In this document: positions 1 through 6,435 of the stretch, in pieces
Numbering within the stretch: the stretch's first letter is position 1
How the letters are laid out: the number at the start of each line of letters is the position of its first letter
Origin: GCA-002840305 sp964609365
GTDB lineage: Bacteria > Patescibacteriota > Patescibacteriia > Patescibacteriales > UBA12465
NCBI GenBank assembly: GCA_964609365.1
Contig: CAZSRC010000004.1
Coordinates: forward strand, 1-35,036
Direction: 5' to 3'
Length of the DNA: 35,036 nucleotides
Notes under the pieces: model-generated
The model's database searches: none
The model's input: the letters and a program-made list of their open reading frames with translations, nothing else
What the model was told of the DNA's origin: nothing
Made by a program: the position numbers and the translations under genes

Positions 1-1
1 A

Positions 2-130
2 AAAATTCTTGATAACGTCGAAAAAACATTAAAGAGAGCAGAAGAACTTGATAAGCAAGGCTATATAGGAGCTAATCAGCTACTTAGATCAATCCAAAAT
101 AATTGCGAAGAGGTGAGATCTAGAAATTGA
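2..130 (+). CDS. C-terminal tail of an unknown protein (cut by left edge)
   Basis: An open frame enters from the left edge and ends at a TGA. The 42 visible residues are charged and probably helical (KILDNVEKTLKRAEELDK at the start, ending in EEVRSRN). A strong terminator hairpin follows about 20 bp after the stop, which supports this as a real gene end. No family is recognisable from so short a tail. The TGA stop is one sign that UGA is not reassigned to glycine here, unlike in Gracilibacteria and Absconditabacteria. Confidence 0.55.
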   Translation, partial: KILDNVEKTLKRAEELDKQGYIGANQLLRSIQNNCEEVRSRN

Positions 131-150
131 CCACTCCTTAACAAAAAAAC

Positions 151-180
151 AAAAACCGGTAAAAATTACCGGTTTTTTTT
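151..180. terminator. Bidirectional rho-independent terminator
   Basis: The stem AAACCGGTAA/TTACCGGTTT closes a loop of a few A. A T run follows on the + strand and an interrupted T-rich run follows on the minus strand. It sits between two convergent genes and can serve both the + strand gene tail and rlmH. Confidence 0.85.
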
Positions 181-192
181 ATTGAAAATAAT

Positions 193-654
193 TTAATAAT
201 GATAAGTCTTCCCTTTTTCAATATTAAGGGCTCGATAAATTTGCTCTAATAAAATAACCTTAGTCATTTCATGTAAAAAAGTTAATTTAGATAATGATAA
301 GGTGTTGTAGTTTTTTAAAACTTCAAAATCAAAACCTAAAGATCCAGCAATAACAAAAATTATAGGCTTATTAATGCTAAAAATTTTTTTAGAAAAAGAA
401 AGAGAGTCATATTCTTTTCCGTTTTCTGATAATAAAAAAATTTCTGCATCTTTATTTTTTTGTAAAAAATCTAAAACTTTCTGACTTTCCTATCTTTTTG
501 TTTCTAAAATATTCTTATTGGAAAAACTTTTAGCGCTTATCTCTTTTAATTCTAATTTAATATCAGAGCTTAATCTTTTTTGGTATTCCAAAATAGCTAA
601 TTGATAATATTTCTCCTTAACACCTCCGATGCTTAAAATGATTATTTTTTTCAT
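193..654 (-). pseudogene. rlmH: RlmH, 23S rRNA pseudouridine-1915 N3-methyltransferase, interrupted by an in-frame TAG
   Basis: Read through one stop, the frame gives a full-length RlmH of 153 codons, the usual family size. It starts MKKIIILSIGG, carries the SPOUT cofactor region FVIAGSLGF, and ends with the diagnostic EQIYRALNIEKGKTYHY tail. RlmH methylates pseudouridine 1915 in helix 69 of 23S rRNA on assembled ribosomes. A TAG at 490-492 falls in frame after 54 codons, at the position of a Lys/Glu in the KEGQRIL-like helix of known RlmH proteins. The split leaves a 54-residue front and a 98-residue rear that holds the cofactor knot. The ATG lies just past the mtnA stop, so the two are probably cotranscribed. 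Possible causes are a recent nonsense mutation, a population variant or a sequencing error. General TAG recoding is unlikely, because TAG ends intact genes elsewhere in the window. Confidence 0.85.
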
Positions 655-655
655 T

Positions 656-1753
656 TTATTTTATTTTTTTTATTTCACTAGGTTTAAAAATTCCATCCTC
701 AGTAATAATACCAGTAATTAAATCAGCTGGAGTAACATCAAAAACGGGATTAAAAGCTTTGGAGCCTTTTGGAGCTATCTCTAATAATGAATTAAATCTT
801 TTGCTCTGTTTTTTTGCTAAATTTCTATTCTCCCAAAAAGATGTGTGCTTTAAAACCTCATCACCAGAACGATGCTCTATTTCTATATCCTTTCCGCTTT
901 TTGTGTCAAAATCAATAGTGGCTTTAACAGCTGCCACATAAAAAGGTATTTTATATCTCTTAGCCATTAACGCTAAGGGAAATGTTCCAATTTTATTAGC
1001 AGTGTCTCCATTTAAAGCAATTCTATCTGCTCCAACAATAACAATATCAACTAATTTATTTTCCATTAAAAATCCACTGGCGCTATCTATATTGACTCTA
1101 TAATCAATTCCAGCTCTTTTCATTTCCCAGGCAGTTAATCTAGCCCCTTGAAGCCAAGGTCTAGTTTCATCAACTAAAACTGAGAAATTCTTCCCTTTTA
1201 GTAAGGCGCTATACATAGGAGCTGTCGCTGTGCCATACCAAATAGCCGAAAGTGAACCAGCATTACAATGAGTTAAAATACGAGAGCCATTTTTAATTAA
1301 AGCCTGGCCATGGGATCCAATTTTAAAATTATTATTCACTTCATTTTCTAATAATTTTTTAAAATTATTATAAATATCCTTTTTAATCCCAACAACAGAA
1401 TTAGATTCAATTCTTTCTAGTAAATAATTAATAGTCCAAGCTAAATTATGAGCAGTTGGTCTAGATTTGATAATTTCTTGAGAAACTTTTTTTAAATAAT
1501 TTAAAAAATCAAAAGGATCATTTTTTTTATAATGTAAAGATGCTAAAAAAAGACCAGCGCCACCAACCGAACCCAATGCTTGAGCACCTCGAACATTAAA
1601 TTCTTTAATAGCTAAAATAGCTTGTTTATAATTTTTAAGCTGAATAAACTTTAATTTATCAGGAAGATAAACCTGATCAATGATAACAACTCTATCTTTT
1701 TTTAATTCTACAGTTAATGGTAGTGCTTTTTGTAATTGCTTTAAATTTTTCAT
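656..1753 (-). CDS. mtnA: MtnA-type aldose-1-phosphate isomerase (methylthioribose-1-phosphate isomerase family)
   Basis: This 365-residue protein belongs to the MtnA/eIF2B-like isomerase family, which converts 5-methylthioribose-1-phosphate, and related 5-deoxyribose or ribose 1-phosphates, to the ketose phosphate. Family signatures are RGAQALG (residues 55-61), the catalytic cysteine in THCNAGSLS (C163), DETRPWLQGARLTAWEM, and the catalytic aspartate in GADRIALNGDTANKIGT (D243). Length fits MtnA rather than the shorter archaeal ribose-1,5-bisphosphate isomerase, although the two are related. Its start lies 62 bp inside the upstream aldolase gene, suggesting translational coupling. The neighbours are a class II aldolase and a nucleoside phosphorylase, the other two steps of a nucleoside-to-DHAP route. 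Classical methionine-salvage genes such as mtnC or mtnD are absent here, so the substrate may be 5-deoxyribose-1-P or ribose-1-P. Confidence 0.88.
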   Translation of the reverse strand: MKNLKQLQKALPLTVELKKDRVVIIDQVYLPDKLKFIQLKNYKQAILAIKEFNVRGAQALGSVGGAGLFLASLHYKKNDPFDFLNYLKKVSQEIIKSRPTAHNLAWTINYLLERIESNSVVGIKKDIYNNFKKLLENEVNNNFKIGSHGQALIKNGSRILTHCNAGSLSAIWYGTATAPMYSALLKGKNFSVLVDETRPWLQGARLTAWEMKRAGIDYRVNIDSASGFLMENKLVDIVIVGADRIALNGDTANKIGTFPLALMAKRYKIPFYVAAVKATIDFDTKSGKDIEIEHRSGDEVLKHTSFWENRNLAKKQSKRFNSLLEIAPKGSKAFNPVFDVTPADLITGIITEDGIFKPSEIKKIK

Positions 1754-2306
1754 GATTTTTTTTAATTAATTTTAAGGCAGAGGAAACATTTTTAGCCATA
1801 GATAAAACTCCATGATTTTTCATAATTAAATAATCCCCCTTTTTAGAGGCATTTTTAATAGCCCTAGCTGACTCCATTGTTCCATAGGGATATTCTTTGA
1901 TATAAACAACTTCCTTTAATTTCTCAGTGCAATTTACAGCCAAAAAATCGTGAGAATGCAAAACAGAGTTTATCTCTGGCCGAGCTTGATAAATACCCCA
2001 ATGAAGACGAGCTTCTGAGCTAGGCTCTCTATCCCCATAAACATAAACCTCATCGGCCTTAAAACCAGAAACTAAAACAAAGTCATCAATTTTTAATTTA
2101 TGAGGAAACGATCCTGTTGTTTTTATAATTATGCCATTTTTAGTTCTTACGCTAAAATTACCACCATTATCATCTTGACAACCAAGCTTAGCTAATTCCT
2201 TGCCAGCTTCAATTAGGGATTTTATTAATTTTAATTCTTTAGGACTTGCTTTAAATTTACCTAAATAAATAGTTTTAAATTTTGTTCCTATATACTTTTC
2301 GCTCAT
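1692..2306 (-). CDS. Class II aldolase (FucA/AraD/MtnB family), likely ketose-1-phosphate aldolase
   Basis: This 204-residue zinc enzyme of the aldolase II/adducin family resembles L-fuculose-phosphate aldolase and 5-deoxyribulose-1-phosphate aldolase. Visible features are GGNFSVR (48-54, phosphate binding), the catalytic glutamate in PSSEARLHW (E98), zinc ligands H117 and H119 in LHSHD, and the third zinc ligand H165 in MKNHGVLSM. These residues support an active aldolase rather than an MtnB dehydratase, but motifs alone do not fully separate the two. It sits between the phosphorylase gene (4 bp gap) and mtnA (overlap of 62 bp), and would cleave the isomerase product into DHAP and an aldehyde. 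The C-terminal residues in the overlap read as a normal tail, so no frameshift is implied. Confidence 0.87.
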   Translation of the reverse strand: MSEKYIGTKFKTIYLGKFKASPKELKLIKSLIEAGKELAKLGCQDDNGGNFSVRTKNGIIIKTTGSFPHKLKIDDFVLVSGFKADEVYVYGDREPSSEARLHWGIYQARPEINSVLHSHDFLAVNCTEKLKEVVYIKEYPYGTMESARAIKNASKKGDYLIMKNHGVLSMAKNVSSALKLIKKNHEKFKAITKSTTINCRIKKR

Positions 2307-2309
2307 ATT

Positions 2310-3065
2310 TTATAATCTTAAAAAAGACTCTAGAGCAACTAAAGCTGCCCTGGATTCTAGTTTTACTAAACCACCTTCCCCAGATTGGGCCTGTAAAGAA
2401 TAATCAGCAATTTTTTCTTTAATATTTTTTTCAGCCTCCTGATCAACTACCAACAAAACAACACCAGCTTTTACACCCTTAACTCTAGCTAAAGTTAAAA
2501 CAGTTCCGGCCTCCATATCCTGAGCTAATGTATTATATTTAACCCAAAAATTTTTAATTTCTTTAGTTTTTGAGGAATATAAAGCATCAACAGTAACAGT
2601 TGGACCGGCATAATATTTAAATTTTAAATCATCACAAACTTTTTTCATAACCTGAAAAGTATCAGGATCTGCTATAGCTGGATACTGCAAAGGAACATAA
2701 TCAAGGCAAGTATGATCCTCCCTGACAACACTATCAGATATTACTAAATCACCAATTTTAATTTTGGATTGATTAGCCCCGCAAGAACCAACTCTAATAA
2801 AATTTTTAGCACCTAGAGAAATTAATTCCTCCATGGCAATGGCTGTTGATGGACCACCAATTCCAGTTGAACAAATTGAAACAGGGGCACCTTTATATTT
2901 TCCAGTAAAAACTCGATATTCTCGATTAAAAGAAATTTCTTTTCCACTATCCATTAATTTAGCAATACGCAAAACTCTTCCAGGATCTCCAGGCAAAATA
3001 ACATTAGCTGCAATATCCCCTTTTTTACAAAGAATATGAGGCTGAAGATTGGTTTTATTTCTCAT
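2310..3065 (-). CDS. Nucleoside phosphorylase, uridine-phosphorylase-like (NP-I family)
   Basis: This 251-residue NP-I phosphorylase cleaves nucleosides with phosphate to a free base and (deoxy)ribose-1-phosphate. The phosphate-binding GDPGR lies at residues 26-30, the conserved STGIGGPST starts at residue 66, and DMEAGT near residue 182 matches the ribose-binding Met-Glu of the family. Overall similarity is closest to Udp, but base specificity (uridine, purine or methylthioadenosine) cannot be fixed from sequence. It is the first gene of a tight set with the class II aldolase and the MtnA-type isomerase. The ribose-1-phosphate it releases is the natural substrate for the next enzymes, supporting a salvage/catabolic role rather than isolated base recycling. 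Confidence 0.88.
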   Translation of the reverse strand: MRNKTNLQPHILCKKGDIAANVILPGDPGRVLRIAKLMDSGKEISFNREYRVFTGKYKGAPVSICSTGIGGPSTAIAMEELISLGAKNFIRVGSCGANQSKIKIGDLVISDSVVREDHTCLDYVPLQYPAIADPDTFQVMKKVCDDLKFKYYAGPTVTVDALYSSKTKEIKNFWVKYNTLAQDMEAGTVLTLARVKGVKAGVVLLVVDQEAEKNIKEKIADYSLQAQSGEGGLVKLESRAALVALESFLRL

Positions 3066-3083
3066 AAATTTTATTGAAATTAA

Positions 3084-3668
3084 TTATAATAAAGTAAATA
3101 AATAAGCAGCTAAAATTGGTAAAACTAAATTATCCAAACCAAAAAATAGAAAAAATTCAATCGAAGTTAATATTAGCGCTACCAATAAATACAAATTTAA
3201 ATGCCCCAATCCATTAACCCCATTAAATAAAATTAATAAAAAAATTGTAGTAATGAAAAAAACTAAAGAGCCCTCTAAACTTTTTGAACCAGCGGCAATT
3301 TTAAATTTATAGGTTCCAAATAAGTCTCCAAAAATATTGGCCAATGAATCAGAAAATCCTAGAACTAAAATACCAAACTGAAAAGCTTTAATATTTTCTG
3401 GTAAAAAATAAATTGCCACAATCATTACCCCCAAAGGATAAAAAACTTCTCCAAGTGATATTCTTTTAACCTTGTTTATAATTGGTAAAAAATCAAAAAA
3501 TCTAGCTAAAATAAAAATAAAAGCAAATAACAATGATAGAAAAATTATTTGATTTAAAGAAAAAAAATAAGGAAAGAAAAAAATTAAAACAGCAGAAATA
3601 ATATGAATAATTTTTCTGTTAAAATTATCTACCCTTTTTATTTTTATTAAATTGATTAGATTTTGCAT
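3084..3668 (-). CDS. Dolichol/phytol-kinase-like CTP-dependent integral membrane protein
   Basis: This 194-residue, very hydrophobic protein has about six to seven membrane segments. It carries hallmarks of the SEC59/DGK1/VTE5 (dolichol, diacylglycerol, phytol kinase) and CdsA-related superfamily: RKIIHI near the N terminus, GFSDSLANIFGDLFG in the middle, and KSLEGS soon after. Members use CTP to phosphorylate polyprenol or other lipid alcohols. In a cell with an envelope polysaccharide locus, a role in recycling the polyprenyl carrier is possible, but this is inference. It lies between alkD and the nucleoside phosphorylase gene in a same-strand run with short gaps. The true substrate is unknown. 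Confidence 0.75.
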   Translation of the reverse strand: MQNLINLIKIKRVDNFNRKIIHIISAVLIFFFPYFFSLNQIIFLSLLFAFIFILARFFDFLPIINKVKRISLGEVFYPLGVMIVAIYFLPENIKAFQFGILVLGFSDSLANIFGDLFGTYKFKIAAGSKSLEGSLVFFITTIFLLILFNGVNGLGHLNLYLLVALILTSIEFFLFFGLDNLVLPILAAYLFTLL

Positions 3669-3689
3669 ATCTTTACTTTTTTTATGATT

Positions 3690-4388
3690 TTATTTTTTAA
3701 GATAATAAATCCTTTCCTTCTCTGAAAATTTTTCTATTGAATATCTTAAACTAACTCTAGAAATTTTATTAATATTTTCTTCTAAAAAATCTTCTAATAA
3801 AGCTTTATTTATCTTTCCAGCCTCTCTCAACATCCAACCAAGAGCTTTTTGTATTAAATCATGTTTATCATTAATCAAAATTTGAGCTAAATTATAAACA
3901 TCTTTTAAATCACCTTTTTTAATAAAATAAAGAGTTGAAATTAAGGAGATTCTTTTCTCCCAAATATTCTTTGACTTAGCTAGTTTGTAAAGTAAATCTC
4001 TATCCTTATCAAAAAGATAGTTCCCTATTATTTTATGACAACTAACATCAACTAGGTCCCAATTATTAATATTTTTTAAATTTTTAAGATAAAAATTAAA
4101 TAACTTTTTTTTATTTAAATTATCGGCTTTATTGTATTTTTCTAATAAAATCAACAAAGCACAAAATCTAAATTCATGAATATTTGAATTTAAAAGATTC
4201 TCTAATTCAGCCAATGTATAACTAAAATAATTTTTAACTATTTTTCTTTGTTCAACAACTGTAATTCCTAAAAAAATATCCCCCTCTCCATATTCACCTT
4301 TTCCAGTTTTGAAGTAGCGAGATAAAATTTTTGATTTTTCTTTATTTTTTCTAGATAATAATTCTGTTTCTAGCTTTTTTAAGGCCAT
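3690..4388 (-). CDS. alkD: AlkD-family DNA glycosylase (DNA alkylation repair)
   Basis: This 232-residue HEAT-like-repeat protein matches the AlkD family, which removes bulky or positively charged alkylated bases such as 3- and 7-alkylpurines without base flipping. Key positions are present: KTGKGEYGEGDIFLGI near residue 27, NNWDLVD with W110 and the catalytic D114, WEKR with R146, and GWMLREAGK with W185, corresponding to the substrate-cradling Trp/Asp/Arg set of Bacillus cereus AlkD. The length is typical and the C-terminal SRVSLRYSIEKF helix is conserved. It is the downstream partner of a tiny hydrophobic frame and a 116-residue hypothetical gene on the same strand. Retention of this repair enzyme in a small genome suggests exposure to alkylation damage. 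Confidence 0.88.
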   Translation of the reverse strand: MALKKLETELLSRKNKEKSKILSRYFKTGKGEYGEGDIFLGITVVEQRKIVKNYFSYTLAELENLLNSNIHEFRFCALLILLEKYNKADNLNKKKLFNFYLKNLKNINNWDLVDVSCHKIIGNYLFDKDRDLLYKLAKSKNIWEKRISLISTLYFIKKGDLKDVYNLAQILINDKHDLIQKALGWMLREAGKINKALLEDFLEENINKISRVSLRYSIEKFSEKERIYYLKK

Positions 4389-4392
4389 AAAA

Positions 4393-4485
4393 TTAATAAT
4401 AAAGTGAATATAATAACTTTTTTATAATAAAATAAAAACCAAGAATAAAAAAAATAGTTACTGTAGTTGGCACAAACTCTTTCAT
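4393..4485 (-). CDS. Possible 30-residue single-span membrane peptide
   Basis: A short ATG-started frame encodes 30 residues: MKEFVPTT, then a hydrophobic stretch (VTIFFILGFYFII), then KKLLYSLYY. This fits one membrane helix with a basic flank. It fills the gap between the 116-residue gene (its start is 6 bp after that stop) and alkD (4 bp before its start), so its size and phase fit a cotranscribed small gene. No family is recognised, and a hydrophobic reading can arise by chance in AT-rich DNA. Confidence 0.35.
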   Translation of the reverse strand: MKEFVPTTVTIFFILGFYFIIKKLLYSLYY

Positions 4486-4490
4486 ATAAA

Positions 4491-4841
4491 CTAAAAAACC
4501 TCAGACTTAAGAAGGTCTAATAATTCTCCTATTTTTTTATCATCTAAAATTTTCTTTTTATTTAAAATTTTCACTGAAGATGATAAATCAGAAAAATCAG
4601 AAAACTCACCTTGTTCTAGTTTTATTTTAAGCTCATCTAGAAGTATATTAAAATAATTTTCTTCCAAATCTGGAAGTAATGCTAAATTTCCACCACTATC
4701 TTGAGCTATTTTTTCTAAAGCAGCCTTAAGACTAGGAGTGTCATAATTACGATCAAGAATACGATAAGAGTCTTCTTTTATTTTATTAACAATCCTATTT
4801 ACTTGAGATGCTTTTATTTCAAATTTATTAAAATTTTCCAT
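4491..4841 (-). CDS. Hypothetical acidic helical protein, 116 residues
   Basis: I do not recognise this protein. It is 116 residues, soluble in appearance (no membrane segment or signal peptide), acidic, and predicted mainly helical from its Leu/Lys/Glu pattern. Visible segments are FNKFEIKASQVNRIVNKIKE at the N terminus and KKIGELLDLLKSEVF at the C terminus. It begins 30 bp after the stop of the VATTR-domain membrane protein and is followed by a possible tiny membrane peptide and alkD, so all may share one transcript. The codon pattern resembles neighbouring genes, supporting it as a real coding region, but there is no basis for a function. Confidence 0.7.
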   Translation of the reverse strand: MENFNKFEIKASQVNRIVNKIKEDSYRILDRNYDTPSLKAALEKIAQDSGGNLALLPDLEENYFNILLDELKIKLEQGEFSDFSDLSSSVKILNKKKILDDKKIGELLDLLKSEVF

Positions 4842-4871
4842 TTTTTAATTTAATTATTTTAAAATATTTTA

Positions 4872-6344
4872 TTACTTATAATCTATTTTTATTCTATCTA
4901 CCAAAATTGGTGATCTTTTAATGAAAGAAGGTTTAAATTCTAGCTCGTAAGATTTTATGTTTTCAAAATTATCTAAATAAGCTTTAATTTGCTTTTCATT
5001 TAAATTACTTAGATATTTTTTATTAATAGTATCCGCTTCTTTTCCTGATGAAACTTTAGCAGAAAAATTAACTTTTATTTCAGCTAAGGATTTAGAAGAA
5101 TTAAAACTCAATAATTCATACTCAAAATCATCTGGGTTTAACTCTGATAAATTTTGATCAAAATCTAAAATAGCTAATTTTTGTTTTACTATCTTTACAA
5201 CATCATCATTATTAATACCAACAATATTTACAACATTTTTAACTTTAACTTCAAAAGAATCAGCTTCTTCTCCCACTTTTTTACTTATTTCTATTTTAGC
5301 ACTAGAAGGGTCAACGCTAAATATATTTTCCTGCGAAGAATTATTAGCACCTGATTTTTCCTCTGCCTGTTTGATCATTTTTTCGTTTAAATTGGTAATG
5401 GCTTGATCGATGTCTTCTTGAGAGATAAATTTCTTAACATCTTGATTGACTTGGAATTTTTCATAACTTTCAGCAAAAATTTTATCTTGAAGTCCGGCCC
5501 ATAATCCAGGTATTGTAAATTTAGTGGCATCAATAGCCATTTCCTCAGAAAAGATATCAGCATAAACTTCAACCTCGACAGATCCCCCAGCTGGAACATT
5601 AACAGTATTTTTTATTCTAAAAACTTTATCATCAGAACTAAGCAATCTTGTTGTTGCTACTAGTGGTTGATTTTTTGAATATTGATTGATTATCTTGACC
5701 TTACCAGTAACACTTCCACCTAGGCTATTTTCACCAGTACTAGAAAAAATATCAGAAGCTTCAAGTTCAACTCTATTAATAGAAGCTTTTACTGATTTAT
5801 CTAGATTAACTTGAGCCTCATTAGAGTAGGCATAAAAATTTAAAGAATCTTGGATAAGTTGCTTGTCGGCATTAATAGTAATATTTAGTTTTACTAAAGA
5901 AAAATATAAAACAGCTAAAACCAAAACAGCAGCTAATAAAGAAAATCTAATAACCATTTTTTTATAATAAGAAACTTTTCCATTTATACCAGAATAATTA
6001 ATTTTTTCATTATCTAAGTCTTGGCCTGAATCAGAAAAATCACTCAAACTTGTCGGCTCTTCTTTTATTTTTTCAGCCATTAATTTAAAAAATTCTTTTT
6101 TAGAATCAATTGATTCATTAAAAACTGGCTCAGAAGATGGAAGTTCTTGATTTGAAGCACCCTCAACTTTACTTTCTTGAATAGGTAAATCATTTACAAA
6201 TACTTCCTGGGATAAGTTTAGATCATCTTTTTTTGTTTCAATGTCTTCCTTGTTATCCTTTTTTTCTAGATTTAATTTTTTTAAACTCTCCAACAAATCA
6301 TCATTTTGTTGTTGAGGGTTAATAGGTGGTGTTTGTAAAGGCAT
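4872..6344 (-). CDS. Single-pass membrane protein with extracytoplasmic VATTR (baseplate-J-like) domain
   Basis: This 490-residue protein has a long, charged, low-complexity cytoplasmic N terminus (about 1-128), one membrane helix (about 131-151) and a large external part. After the helix come ITINADKQ and, at about 213-260, the segment VTGKVKIINQYSK, PLVATTRLLSSDDKVFRI and VPAGGSVEVEVYAD. Proteins with this arrangement and the VATTR/VPAGG pattern are common in CPR genomes and are often labelled baseplate-J-like or hypothetical; I recall this as a family pattern and have not searched. The C-terminal half has beta-rich segments without known catalytic residues. A role in envelope organisation or attachment is conceivable but unproven. 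It is upstream of the 116-residue gene and downstream of dnaE. Confidence 0.7.
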   Translation of the reverse strand: MPLQTPPINPQQQNDDLLESLKKLNLEKKDNKEDIETKKDDLNLSQEVFVNDLPIQESKVEGASNQELPSSEPVFNESIDSKKEFFKLMAEKIKEEPTSLSDFSDSGQDLDNEKINYSGINGKVSYYKKMVIRFSLLAAVLVLAVLYFSLVKLNITINADKQLIQDSLNFYAYSNEAQVNLDKSVKASINRVELEASDIFSSTGENSLGGSVTGKVKIINQYSKNQPLVATTRLLSSDDKVFRIKNTVNVPAGGSVEVEVYADIFSEEMAIDATKFTIPGLWAGLQDKIFAESYEKFQVNQDVKKFISQEDIDQAITNLNEKMIKQAEEKSGANNSSQENIFSVDPSSAKIEISKKVGEEADSFEVKVKNVVNIVGINNDDVVKIVKQKLAILDFDQNLSELNPDDFEYELLSFNSSKSLAEIKVNFSAKVSSGKEADTINKKYLSNLNEKQIKAYLDNFENIKSYELEFKPSFIKRSPILVDRIKIDYK

Positions 6345-6361
6345 AGTTTTAAAAAATTTAA

Positions 6362-6380
6362 TACTAAAAAATTTTTAGTA
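6362..6380. repeat. Perfect AT-only palindrome between dnaE and the VATTR-domain gene
   Basis: TACTAAAAA and TTTTTAGTA form a 9+1+9 palindrome. On the minus strand it follows dnaE by about 55 bp and precedes a T-rich stretch, so it could be a weak terminator for the parA-parB-dnaE transcript. With no GC pairs in the stem, the function is uncertain. Confidence 0.4.
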
Positions 6381-6435
6381 ATAATTAGTAATTATGTTTA
6401 TTATTTTTTATAATATAATAGCATTTTATGAGAAA

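Noticed and set aside
1692..1753. Frameshift joining the aldolase and MtnA-type isomerase
   Set aside because: Both proteins have complete family-length domains; a 62-bp overlap is explained by translational coupling.
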